From Micromonospora_H sonneratiae (lineage in GTDB: Bacteria; Actinomycetota; Actinomycetes; Mycobacteriales; Micromonosporaceae), in contig NZ_JBHTMP010000010.1 of NCBI RefSeq assembly GCF_042679305.1, forward strand, positions 98,001 through 162,000: a stretch of 64,000 nt of DNA, read 5' to 3'. Below, in pieces: positions 32,520 through 40,415 of this stretch. The notes beneath the pieces are model-generated. The model made no database searches. It saw only the letters and a list, made by a program, of their open reading frames with translations, and had not been told where the DNA came from. A program made the translations under genes and the position numbers. Position 1 is the stretch's first letter. Each line of letters begins with the position of its first letter.

Positions 32520-32526
32520 CGAGATG
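32495..32526 (+). repeat. Four tandem copies of ACGAGATG at the kinase/regulator junction
   Basis: ACGAGATG is repeated exactly at 32495, 32503, 32511 and 32519. The repeat spans the kinase stop (TGA 32517-32519) and the regulator ATG (32524). As the unit is 8 bp, gain or loss of a copy changes the reading frame of the kinase end and its overlap with the regulator start. GAG in each unit may act as a weak ribosome binding site. Confidence 0.85.
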
Positions 32527-33180
32527 ACGGTACGGGTTCTGCTGGCCGACGATCAGACCCTGGTCCGGGCCGGTTTCCGGGTGCTGTTGGAACGTGCCCC
32601 GGACATCGAGGTGGTCGCCGAGGCGGCTGACGGGGACGAGGCGATCGCGTTGACCCGGGTGCACCGGCCGGACGTGGTGTTGATGGACGTCCGGATGCCC
32701 GGCACCGACGGGTTGACCGCGGCCCGGCGCATTCTCGCCGACGACCGGTTGCCGAGCGTACGGGTCGTCATGCTGACCACGTTCGAACTCGACGAGTACG
32801 TGTACGCCGCGCTTCGCGCCGGTGCCAGTGGCTTCCTCCTGAAGGACCTGGAACCGGACGAACTGCGGCGTGCGGTCCGGGTGGTGGCCGCCGGTGATGC
32901 CCTGCTGGCCCCGGCCGTGACCCGACGGCTGATCGCGTCCTTCACCGGCGGACCGCCCGTTCCCGGGGTGCACACCCTGACCTCCCGGGAGCGGGAGGTG
33001 GTGGCCCTGGTCGCGGACGGCCTGTCCAACGCCGAGATCGGTGACCGGCTGGGGATGAGTGCGGCGACGGCGAAGACCCATGCCAACCGGGCGATGGTGA
33101 AGCTCAGCGCCCGGGACCGGGCCCAACTGGTGGTGTTCGCCTACCGCAGTGGGCTGGCGGGCCTACCGCGTCCGCGGTAG
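32524..33180 (+). CDS. LuxR-family response regulator
   Basis: A 218-residue NarL-type regulator: acidic pocket LADDQTLV, phospho-acceptor Asp in VVLMDVRMPGTDGL, Thr in MLTTFELDEYVY and Lys in FLLKDLE. A LuxR helix-turn-helix follows, LTSREREVVALVADGLSNAE, then IGDRLGMSAATAKTHANR. It is paired with the kinase directly upstream, 4 nt after its stop. Its start lies inside the tandem repeat. Targets are not obvious; the membrane protein and secreted peptidase genes follow on the same strand but with their own start signals. Confidence 0.93.
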   Translation: MTVRVLLADDQTLVRAGFRVLLERAPDIEVVAEAADGDEAIALTRVHRPDVVLMDVRMPGTDGLTAARRILADDRLPSVRVVMLTTFELDEYVYAALRAGASGFLLKDLEPDELRRAVRVVAAGDALLAPAVTRRLIASFTGGPPVPGVHTLTSREREVVALVADGLSNAEIGDRLGMSAATAKTHANRAMVKLSARDRAQLVVFAYRSGLAGLPRPR

Positions 33181-33236
33181 TCGACCGTCCGTAGCTGACG
33201 GATTTCCCGGGCGTCAGTTGTTCGTAGCTTCGGATC

Positions 33237-33812
33237 ATGTTTCTTATCTTGGGTCCGGCGATCAATCTACTCGCCGGCTTCTTCTGGGAAGACGACAGTC
33301 AGGGCATCGTCGCCGGCACGCTCATCGTGCTCTCCAGTGGGCTGTGGCTCATCGGCCTGATCGGACTGTACGACCGGCTGAAGGTCAACGCGCCGAGATA
33401 CGTCGCGGTGGCACTGCCGGTGGCCGTATTCGCGACCGTCGGCGGACTCGCATTCGGATTCCAGGGCATCTACGAAGGCCTATTCGATGTGTCGCACGCC
33501 GAAGCCATTGTGCAACTGAACCAGCATCCGCTCACGGCCGTGTCGCTGTACTGGATTCCTGGACCACTGTTTCCCGCCACCCTGTTCGCGCTGGGGTTCA
33601 TGGTGGCCAGGCTTCGCCACGCCCCGAGGACCGTAGGGGTATTGATCATGCTTGGCGCGCTGGCGTTCCCGCTGAGTCGGATCACCCGCGAGCCGCTGAT
33701 CGCGCACGTGGCGGACGTTCTCCTGCTGCTCCCGTTCCTCTATCTGGGAGTGCGGTCGTCGTGGCCGCGCCGGGCGATCCGCCGATCGGAAGAGCCGTCA
33801 GTGTCAGGGTGA
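33237..33812 (+). CDS. Polytopic membrane protein, unknown
   Basis: A 191-residue protein with about six hydrophobic helices (MFLILGPAINLLAGFFW, LIVLSSGLWLIGLIGLYDRL, ALPVAVFATVGGLAFGFQGI, GPLFPATLFALGFMVA, VGVLIMLGALAFPLSRI, VADVLLLLPFLYLGV). A leaderless -10 box TAGCTT (33225-33230) lies 6 nt before the ATG. I do not recognise the family; the GLxDRL motif after the second helix and a loop with NQHPLTAVSLYW are its most distinct features. It may report to the two-component system just upstream, but nothing shows this. Confidence 0.7.
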   Translation: MFLILGPAINLLAGFFWEDDSQGIVAGTLIVLSSGLWLIGLIGLYDRLKVNAPRYVAVALPVAVFATVGGLAFGFQGIYEGLFDVSHAEAIVQLNQHPLTAVSLYWIPGPLFPATLFALGFMVARLRHAPRTVGVLIMLGALAFPLSRITREPLIAHVADVLLLLPFLYLGVRSSWPRRAIRRSEEPSVSG

Positions 33813-33950
33813 TCCCCTAGCGCGCCGTCCCGGAATTGCAATGGGGGTATGCGGGGTGAATGCGACCTCAGCACGATGTGGCGGCGGTCGATGGCTGACA
33901 GGGTCGTCCGGGACGGCCGGAATCCCGGCCGTGGGGGAAAGGAGTTTCTG

Positions 33951-35546
33951 TTGGCGTCACGAAGTCGTACCAGAGTGGCGGCGTTCGCCAGCGCGACGAT
34001 GCTCGGAATGGCAGCGGTCCTGGGCGGTGCGCCGGTGGCGGCAGCCGCGCCGGAACCTGCCGTCGTACCCGGCAACACCGGGCTGGACGAGCGCACCGCG
34101 ACCCGGGTGGACTGGCAGCCCTGCGCCGATGCGCCGGGCGTGCAGTGCGGCACGCTCACCGTACCGATCGACTGGAACCGACCCGACGGTGGAACCATCG
34201 ACCTGGCGTTGGCCCGTCGGCCCGCCACCGACCCGGCCCGCCGGATCGGTTCCCTGGTCATCAACCCCGGTGGGCCGGGGGGCTCCGGTGTCGACGTGGT
34301 CAAGTACGACCACGCGTTCCCCTCCGCCGATCTCCAGCAACGCTTCGACATCGTCGGTTTCGACCCGCGTGGCGTCGGCGCCAGCAGCCCGCTGCTCTGC
34401 CCGGCGGTGCCGTCGCTGCCGGCGCCGGCCGAGTTTCCCACCACGCCCGCCACATTCGCGGCGCTGAAGCGCTTCAACCAGGTGTACGCCGAGGACTGCC
34501 GGCGACTGACCGGGCCGGTGTTCGGCTACCTGGACACCCTGAGCGTGGTGCAGGACCTGGACGCGATCCGGGCCGCCGTGGGCGACTCCAGACTCACCTA
34601 CTACGGGGTCTCCTACGGCACCCTGATCGGCCAGCAGTACGCCCAGCGCTACCCGAACCGGGTCCGCGCCCTGGTGGCGGACAGCAACATGGACCACAGC
34701 ATCAGCTCGGCATGGCGGTTCATGCGTACCGAGGCCACCGGTGTGGAGGAGAGCTTCGACGAGTTCGTCGCCTGGTGCCAGCGCTCGACCGAGTGCGTGC
34801 TGCACGGCCAGGACGTACGACAGGTCTTCCGCCAGGTCCGGGCGAAGGTCGCGGCCGGTGGTGTGGTCTACCCGGGTACGGACCTCACCGTGACCCCGAT
34901 ACTGCTGCTCAGGGTGGTCACGAGCGCGCTGTACGGGCCGGAGTGGCGCGGCCTGGCCGAGTTGCTCGTCGTGCTGCGCGACGATGCTGCACCGACCGCC
35001 GCCGTTGCCAGGTTGGCTCCGGAGTCGACGCCGACCGTCACCGCCCGGGGCGGGCAGGCGGCGGTTCCCGACCCCCTGCTGATCCTCTGCCACGACTGGC
35101 GGTTGCCGGTACGCAGCGCGGCGGAGCTGGCCGGCTACCGTGCCGCGTTGCGGCTGGTCGCACCGGACATGACCCTGTCACCGCTGGGCTGGCTGGTGCC
35201 GGTCTCCTGCGTCGGGCTGGAGGACCTGCACCGCAACCCGCACGGTCCGCTGAGCCTCAGCGGCAAACCGTCGGTGCTGATGCTGACCAGCCGCTACGAC
35301 CCGTCCACCCCGTACGAGTGGACGATGACCGCGGCCCGGCAGAGCGGGGTGCGGGTACTGCACTACGACGGGTGGGGGCACGGCGCCTACTTCAAGAACA
35401 GCTCGTGCGTGGTGTCGGCCACCGACAATTATCTGATCACTACTCGGTTGCCCAGTTCCGGTACACACTGCCCGGCGGTGGAACCGGCTAACGGGTTGAC
35501 AAAGCAACTTCCAGTCGTTCCGATCGCACCCCGCATGTGGGGTTAA
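33951..35546 (+). CDS. Secreted alpha/beta hydrolase, tripeptidyl-aminopeptidase-like
   Basis: A 531-residue exported enzyme. TTG 33951 is chosen because AAAGGAG lies 7 nt before it and a signal peptide starts right there (MASRSRTRVAAFASATMLGM, then AAVLGGAPVAAAA). The mature part begins with a typical VDWQPCADAPGVQCGTLTVP and GSLVINPGGPGGSGVD. Nucleophile Ser is in TYYGVSYGTLIGQQYA; the late SRYDPSTPYEW and GWGHGAY carry the Asp and His; a C-terminal TAP-like domain with paired Cys is present. Relatives such as Streptomyces Tap/SlpD release tripeptides from secreted proteins. Confidence 0.9.
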   Translation: MASRSRTRVAAFASATMLGMAAVLGGAPVAAAAPEPAVVPGNTGLDERTATRVDWQPCADAPGVQCGTLTVPIDWNRPDGGTIDLALARRPATDPARRIGSLVINPGGPGGSGVDVVKYDHAFPSADLQQRFDIVGFDPRGVGASSPLLCPAVPSLPAPAEFPTTPATFAALKRFNQVYAEDCRRLTGPVFGYLDTLSVVQDLDAIRAAVGDSRLTYYGVSYGTLIGQQYAQRYPNRVRALVADSNMDHSISSAWRFMRTEATGVEESFDEFVAWCQRSTECVLHGQDVRQVFRQVRAKVAAGGVVYPGTDLTVTPILLLRVVTSALYGPEWRGLAELLVVLRDDAAPTAAVARLAPESTPTVTARGGQAAVPDPLLILCHDWRLPVRSAAELAGYRAALRLVAPDMTLSPLGWLVPVSCVGLEDLHRNPHGPLSLSGKPSVLMLTSRYDPSTPYEWTMTAARQSGVRVLHYDGWGHGAYFKNSSCVVSATDNYLITTRLPSSGTHCPAVEPANGLTKQLPVVPIAPRMWG

Positions 35547-35557
35547 TTGATTGACCG

Positions 35558-35591
35558 GAGTGGAGGTTGGAAGTCATTCCAACCTCCACTC
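35558..35591 (+). terminator. Strong hairpin terminator
   Basis: GAGTGGAGGTTGGAA (35558-35572) and TTCCAACCTCCACTC (35577-35591) form a perfect 15-bp stem with a 4-nt GTCA loop, 12 nt after the peptidase stop. It separates the preceding genes from the ESX locus. Confidence 0.85.
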
Positions 35592-35768
35592 TCCGTATAC
35601 CCGTGAGTAGCCGGGAATTCACGTTGATCTCCTCTTGCCTGACCGGTCACCGGTCCGGAAAACTGACGGCGTCTCCTCTTTCGGGCCGACCACGACGAGC
35701 GGCCCGGACGGTGGGTGCGAAGGAGCTGAGTCAGGTGCGGACCGGGGTAGCGGGGCGGAGAGAGCCCG

Positions 35769-37055
35769 ATGACAGCTGGTAGCGTCGGCGCAACCGGCAC
35801 CATGTTCGCGATGCTCACCCGGGGAGCGGTCGCGGGCTTCTGGCGGATGACCCGCGAGCCGTTGTTCACCCGACGACGGCCACTGGCCGAGACCGGCCCG
35901 TCCTGGACCGCCGCCTGCGCCACCATCCACCGTCAGGCGTTCCGGAGCCTACTGCTCGGCGCGCTGGCGTTCCGGGTGCTCGTGCTGCTGGCGATGCCCG
36001 TACTGCTGGCGTTGCCCGCGACCCTGGCGGCCGACGTCGACCTTGCCACGCTGGCCTGGCTGCTGCCCGCCGGGACACTGCTGCTGGCCGGCAACCTCGC
36101 CGCGCTGGCCTCCGCGTACCGGCACCCGACCGTGGACTTCGGTCGGGTACGCGGTGTCGTGCTCGTCGACCTCGGCCTCGGGTACGCGGTCAGCGTGCTG
36201 ATCAGCGCGACCACGCCGTACGCCGAACTCTTCCTGGCCTACCTGGCCGGCACGATTGCCCTGGTGACCGGGGCGTACGGCCTGCTCGGCGGGCTGGCTG
36301 CGGCGCTGCTGTCCGTACCGGTGCAACTGGCCGCCGCCACGATCGGCGCGGGCCCGTCCGGGGCTGCGGTGGTCGGCCGGATCCTCTGGCTCGGTCTGGC
36401 CTCGGTGGTGGCGGTGGCGGCGCTCGTGGTCTGCGGGCTGAGCGTCCACCTGGCGATGCTGTACGGGATGCGGGCCGGTCGGGACGCCGAGCGGGACCGG
36501 TTGCTGCGCACCCTGCACGACACGGTCCTCCAGACCCTGGAGGCCATCGCCCTACAGAGCGCGGCCGACGAGACCGAACCGCGTGCCGCCCTGGCCGAGC
36601 TGCGCGGTGCCGCACGTGCCCAGGCCGCCCGGCTGCGTCGGATGCTCACCGAGACCGGTGGACCGGACGACACCCCGCTGGCCGGGGCGTTGGCCGAACT
36701 GTCCGAGGAGTTGGCGACCCAGGGGCTCCGGGTCGAGTTGACGGTGGCGGCGGGAGCCGGTGGGGGTCTGTCCCGCCTCGCCCGCAACGCCGTCCTGGCA
36801 GCGGTACGGGAGGCGCTGGGCAATGTGGTCAAGCACGCCGGAGTGGGGGACGCGGTGGTCCGGGTCGTCGAGGACGACGCTGGTGTGGTCGTGGTCGTCC
36901 GCGACCACGGACGTGGATTCGACATGCTGACCTGCCGGCGTGGTTTCGGCATCCGGGAGTCGATCGCGGCACGACTGCGTGACATCGGCGGGGAAGGGAC
37001 CATCGAGTCCCGGCCGGGCCGGGGCACCCGGGTCACCCTGCGGGTACCGGCGTGA
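35769..37055 (+). CDS. Sensor histidine kinase of the ESX locus
   Basis: A 428-residue kinase with six or seven membrane helices between ~57 and 230, then a HisKA_3-like box RLLRTLHDTVLQTLEAIALQ (His near 250) and a catalytic domain with VREALGNVVKHAGV, VRDHGRGFDM and RGFGIRESIAARL. It overlaps the mycosin gene by 4 nt (GTGA), so it belongs to the secretion locus. No response regulator follows; the LuxR regulator coupled to eccB at the other end of the locus (55961) is its probable partner. GGAGAG precedes the ATG. Confidence 0.88.
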   Translation: MTAGSVGATGTMFAMLTRGAVAGFWRMTREPLFTRRRPLAETGPSWTAACATIHRQAFRSLLLGALAFRVLVLLAMPVLLALPATLAADVDLATLAWLLPAGTLLLAGNLAALASAYRHPTVDFGRVRGVVLVDLGLGYAVSVLISATTPYAELFLAYLAGTIALVTGAYGLLGGLAAALLSVPVQLAAATIGAGPSGAAVVGRILWLGLASVVAVAALVVCGLSVHLAMLYGMRAGRDAERDRLLRTLHDTVLQTLEAIALQSAADETEPRAALAELRGAARAQAARLRRMLTETGGPDDTPLAGALAELSEELATQGLRVELTVAAGAGGGLSRLARNAVLAAVREALGNVVKHAGVGDAVVRVVEDDAGVVVVVRDHGRGFDMLTCRRGFGIRESIAARLRDIGGEGTIESRPGRGTRVTLRVPA

Positions 37056-38338
37056 CCCGGGCCGGGCGCTCGCGGCCGGCGCCGCTCCGAGCCGCCCTAC
37101 CCGGGGCCGTACTCGGCTGTGTCGGCGTACTGGCCTGGACCGCGATCGCACCCGCGCCGGTCCTCGCGGCTACCCCCGTTCTGGCAGCTCCGGTGTCGGC
37201 GGCTGCCCCGGTCCTGGCGGCTGCCCCGGTCCTGGCGGCTGTCCCGGCCGGCTGCGCCAGGCCGGTCGGTGTGCACACCACCGGTACCCCGTGGGCGGTG
37301 GAGCTGCTCGGCCCACGCCGGATCTGGCCGCTGACGACCGGACAGGGCGTACGGGTGGCCGTACTCGGCACGGGGGTGGATGCCGACAACGCCCAGTTCC
37401 GTCCCGGCCAGGTGGAGACCGGTAGGGATGTGCTGGCCGGACGGCGGGGGGCGGACGACGACTGCGACGGGCGGGGCACCTTCGCCGCCGGTCTCATCGC
37501 CGCCGTACCGAACGACCAGACGACCGTCGTCGGGCTGGCACCGGGCGTGTCCGTGCTGCCGGTGCGCTACACGCAGGCCACCCGGCAGGGCGAGAACGCG
37601 GTGGACCCGGGCCGGCTGGCCGACGCCGTCGATGCTGCGGTCTCCGGCGGTGCCCAGGTGATCTGTGTGGTCGTACCGGCCACGACCGACAGCCCCGGAC
37701 TGCGGGCCGCGGTGAATCGCGCACTGGCCGCCGACGTCGTCGTGGTCTCGCCGGCCGCGCCCGGGGCACAGAACCCGGGCGGCATCAGCTATCCGACCGC
37801 GCAGCCCGGCGTGCTGGCGGTCGGCGCGTTCGGTCCGGACGGTGCGGCGATCTCGCCCGAGGCCGGCGACCATCTACGGGTGGCCGCACCGGGGCGGGGA
37901 CTGGTCAGCCTGGCAGCCGGTACGGACGGAAAGGTCGGCCATGCGGCACCGGTCGACGACCCGGCGTACGCAGCGGCGTACGTGGCCGGCACCGCGGCAC
38001 TGGTCCGGTCGTACCGGCCGGGGCTGAGCGCGCCCGAGGTGGTGACCCGGATCGAGCGGACCGCCAGCCGGGTGGCGACCGCCGGCCGGCATCCCCAGCT
38101 CGGCTGGGGCATGGTGGACCCGTACCGGGCGGTCACCGAGGAGGGCGTCGGCCGTACCGCCGGCACCGGGGAGGATGCCCCGCAGCTGGTGGCTGCCGCC
38201 CGCCCGACCAACGAGAACGAGCTGGACGGCCGCATGGTTGCCCTGGTTCTGGCCGGACTCGGTGCTGCTCTCGCCGTCGGCATCGGTACGGCTGTCGTGC
38301 GCCGGGGCCGGGCTCGTGGCTGGCGCCCCGGACCGTAG
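37052..38338 (+). CDS. mycP: Mycosin-like subtilase of ESX secretion, catalytic residues missing
   Basis: A 428-residue membrane-anchored S8-family protein: signal peptide (about 13-40) with an Ala/Pro-rich repeat (PVLAA units), a subtilase domain and a C-terminal anchor (VALVLAGLGAALAVGIGTAV). The fold landmarks are clear, but the triad is not. Asp is Gly106 in VAVLGTGVD, His is Arg141 in DCDGRGTFAAG, and Ser appears as Ala305 in DPAYAAAYVAG, where active enzymes have GTSFAA. The oxyanion Asn is also not in its place (VVSPAAPGAQNP). It is therefore a probable pseudo-protease. Mycosins also stabilise the ESX membrane complex independently of proteolysis, a role this one could keep. Confidence 0.87.
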   Translation: MTRAGRSRPAPLRAALPGAVLGCVGVLAWTAIAPAPVLAATPVLAAPVSAAAPVLAAAPVLAAVPAGCARPVGVHTTGTPWAVELLGPRRIWPLTTGQGVRVAVLGTGVDADNAQFRPGQVETGRDVLAGRRGADDDCDGRGTFAAGLIAAVPNDQTTVVGLAPGVSVLPVRYTQATRQGENAVDPGRLADAVDAAVSGGAQVICVVVPATTDSPGLRAAVNRALAADVVVVSPAAPGAQNPGGISYPTAQPGVLAVGAFGPDGAAISPEAGDHLRVAAPGRGLVSLAAGTDGKVGHAAPVDDPAYAAAYVAGTAALVRSYRPGLSAPEVVTRIERTASRVATAGRHPQLGWGMVDPYRAVTEEGVGRTAGTGEDAPQLVAAARPTNENELDGRMVALVLAGLGAALAVGIGTAVVRRGRARGWRPGP

Positions 38339-38372
38339 GGGGCGGCCCGGTGCGGGGCGACCCCACCGACTG

Positions 38373-38636
38373 CTAATGCCAGGCGATGCCCGTGCCGTAC
38401 GCCTGGATGAAGTGGTCGGCCGAAAGGGGACTGTTGAATGCGTACTTGTTGCCGATGAACCGTACGCCGACGACAGCGTGGAAGCCATTGCTGATTGCCG
38501 CGTCCGTTATTCCCTGGTAGGCCTCGGCGATCGAACGCGCTGGATGTGAGCAGACAATTCCGCTGTGTGCCACCGTGCGACCTGACATGTGCGGAATGGT
38601 GTCCGTGGTGGACATCGGAACAGGAGGCTGATTCAC
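38373..38636 (-). CDS. Small YbjQ-like (heavy-metal-binding-domain-like) protein
   Basis: An 87-residue protein. GTG 38636 is 7 nt after a -10 box TAGCGT on the minus strand, so it is probably leaderless; ATG 38606 and 38579 lie within. The C-terminal IAEAYQGITDAAISNGFHAV followed by VGVRFI resembles the YbjQ/heavy-metal-binding fold, in which an A-xx-A-xx-GA-A-V-G-VRF stretch is conserved. It is short for that family. It shares orientation with the ESX substrate operon but has its own promoter. Function unknown. Confidence 0.6.
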   Translation of the reverse strand: MNQPPVPMSTTDTIPHMSGRTVAHSGIVCSHPARSIAEAYQGITDAAISNGFHAVVGVRFIGNKYAFNSPLSADHFIQAYGTGIAWH

Positions 38637-38685
38637 GTCGGTGACGCTACCCGACCACGGCCCAACCGGCGGGCGACATCCGAGA

Positions 38686-39090
38686 TCAATACTGTTGGGT
38701 GGTCGGTACGCAGCGGCTGGAGCCGCCCACGACCACGTCCCCGGTCTCGTCCCGGGCGATGTGCACACCGAGGTTGGCCCCGTCCCGCTGGAACTGGTAG
38801 GCCACCTCGGCATCGCTACTGCGGTCGGTGCTCCGCCAGCCCTCCGCCACCAGCGCGGGAACCACCTCGGTCAGCAGGAGCTCGATGGCACCGGGTGCGG
38901 CGGCCACCCGCAGGTTGTATTCCCAGCGCACCGACTCGCTCGGCGTACCCGCTGGTCGGAACGGGTCGCATTCCATCTGCTCGTCCCGGCTGATCCGGGA
39001 TTCGCCGAAGTGGGCGGCGATGCCGTCCAGTACGGCCCGCAGCGGTGCGGCGACGGCGGTCAGCGGCTCGAAGTCGATCGGTGGTGGCAT
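38686..39090 (-). CDS. Small hypothetical partner of the ESX hydrolase
   Basis: A 134-residue protein whose ATG (39090) overlaps the stop of the DUF1023 hydrolase as ATGA, so the two are coupled. It begins MPPPIDFEPLTAVAAPLRAV; the rest is an alpha-beta protein (WEYNLRVAAAPGAIELLLTE, VAYQFQRDGANLGVHIARDE) ending SSRCVPTTQQY. No signal peptide or membrane helix in this frame. Tight coupling to a likely secreted enzyme suggests a chaperone, inhibitor or immunity role, but this is inference from position only. Confidence 0.6.
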   Translation of the reverse strand: MPPPIDFEPLTAVAAPLRAVLDGIAAHFGESRISRDEQMECDPFRPAGTPSESVRWEYNLRVAAAPGAIELLLTEVVPALVAEGWRSTDRSSDAEVAYQFQRDGANLGVHIARDETGDVVVGGSSRCVPTTQQY

Positions 39091-40415
39091 CACGGCGTCG
39101 ACGCTACCGGTACCACAGCGCCACCCGTGAACACGTTGTAGATGTTCCACCAGGCGTCGGAGTGGTAGATCAGCACGTCGGAGTGGGCCGCCTTACCCTC
39201 CAGCGGCCGGCCGTCGGGGTAGTTGCCGGTCTCCAGCCGGACCACACCGGGAAACTCGTCGGGATCGGCGCCGTGGCCCCAGTTGAAGATGTTCACGTCC
39301 CGTACCCAGGCGATCGGGTCGCCGGGTGCGGTCATCGAGTACCGCTGGACGTTCGACTGGGCCGGACGCAGATCCTCCGGACCGTCCACGTTGTGCCCCA
39401 TGCCCGCCGACTCGATGTGCAGTACGCGGTTCGCGTCCAGCCCGAACTGCTCGGCCGTGCCGACCACCGCGCCGCCGTACGAGTGGCCGGCGTAGGTGAC
39501 CTGGATGTTGTTGCCGGCCGCCGCAGAACCGCCGATCTCCGTCCGCAGCTCGCGGGAGAAGTCGGCCAGGCGTGGTCCGAGGTCGTCGGCGAAGCGGGCC
39601 GAGGGGGCCTGGGGGAACAGGTTCGACGGAAGGTCGCCGTCCATCCACAGGACGACCGCCAGGTCCCGCTTGGGGGCCGCGTCGACGAAACCGGCCATCG
39701 TGTCGTGGTAGCGCTCGAAGGTGGCCAGCTCGGAGTAGGTGCCCGGTACGAACACCGCGACGTTGCGGGTGTTGGGCCCGATGTCGCCGACCAGTTCGAC
39801 CATCGAGCCGTCACCGGACGGGTCGAACGACAGGATCTTGCGATGTTCGGAGAGCACGTTCTCGTACAGGTCGATGCGGGCCTGCGACTTCTCGATGTCC
39901 TCGCGGATGAAGCGCTCGGCGGCGGGGTCCCGGTGGTACGGCGGGCCGTCCAACTGTGCCTTGAGGTCGGCCAGGCGCTGCCGTTCGGCGGTCAGCGCGT
40001 CGCTGATTGCCTGACGGTTGGCGGCGATCCGGTCGGCGAACGGGGCTGATCCAGCCGGTGCCGACCCACCCCGGCTGGCCTGGGCCTGCGCGTTCGCTCC
40101 GCCCAGCAGGCTCAGGAAGTTCTGGCTGACCCGGGCGTCACCCTGCCGGTAGTTGGCCACCGAGGCGGTTATCCCGGCCGCCAACCGGCGGGTGCCGGTG
40201 GTGGCGGCCTCCATCTCGGCGGTGCTGGTCTGGAGGCTGGTGCCGTGGGCCTGCAACGCCCGCTGGGACTGTGGCAGCAGCCCGAACGCCTCGGCGGCGA
40301 CGACCGGTGTGGAGAACCTGGACCGTACGGCGCTCAGCTGGTCCGCTCCGCCGGTCAACTCGGAGGCGGCCGTGTCGAGTGCGGCCGGGACGGCCCGGAA
40401 ACCGGTGGCGGTCAT
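39090..40415 (-). CDS. DUF1023-type alpha/beta hydrolase with ESX-type N-terminus
   Basis: A 441-residue protein. Residues 1-95 are helical, ending VANYRQGDARVS, which holds a YxxxD motif (Y89-D93) of the kind that targets ESX substrates. A middle coiled region (ADRIAANRQAISDALTAERQ) leads to an alpha/beta hydrolase: VAVFVPGTYSELATFERYHD, nucleophile VTYAGHSYGGAVVGTAEQFG, and a late KAAHSDVLIYHSDAWWN with the His. This is the DUF1023 family. It overlaps the upstream gene by 4 nt and the downstream gene by one codon. Probably an enzyme exported through this ESX system; the substrate (lipid or ester) is unknown. Confidence 0.82.
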   Translation of the reverse strand: MTATGFRAVPAALDTAASELTGGADQLSAVRSRFSTPVVAAEAFGLLPQSQRALQAHGTSLQTSTAEMEAATTGTRRLAAGITASVANYRQGDARVSQNFLSLLGGANAQAQASRGGSAPAGSAPFADRIAANRQAISDALTAERQRLADLKAQLDGPPYHRDPAAERFIREDIEKSQARIDLYENVLSEHRKILSFDPSGDGSMVELVGDIGPNTRNVAVFVPGTYSELATFERYHDTMAGFVDAAPKRDLAVVLWMDGDLPSNLFPQAPSARFADDLGPRLADFSRELRTEIGGSAAAGNNIQVTYAGHSYGGAVVGTAEQFGLDANRVLHIESAGMGHNVDGPEDLRPAQSNVQRYSMTAPGDPIAWVRDVNIFNWGHGADPDEFPGVVRLETGNYPDGRPLEGKAAHSDVLIYHSDAWWNIYNVFTGGAVVPVASTP

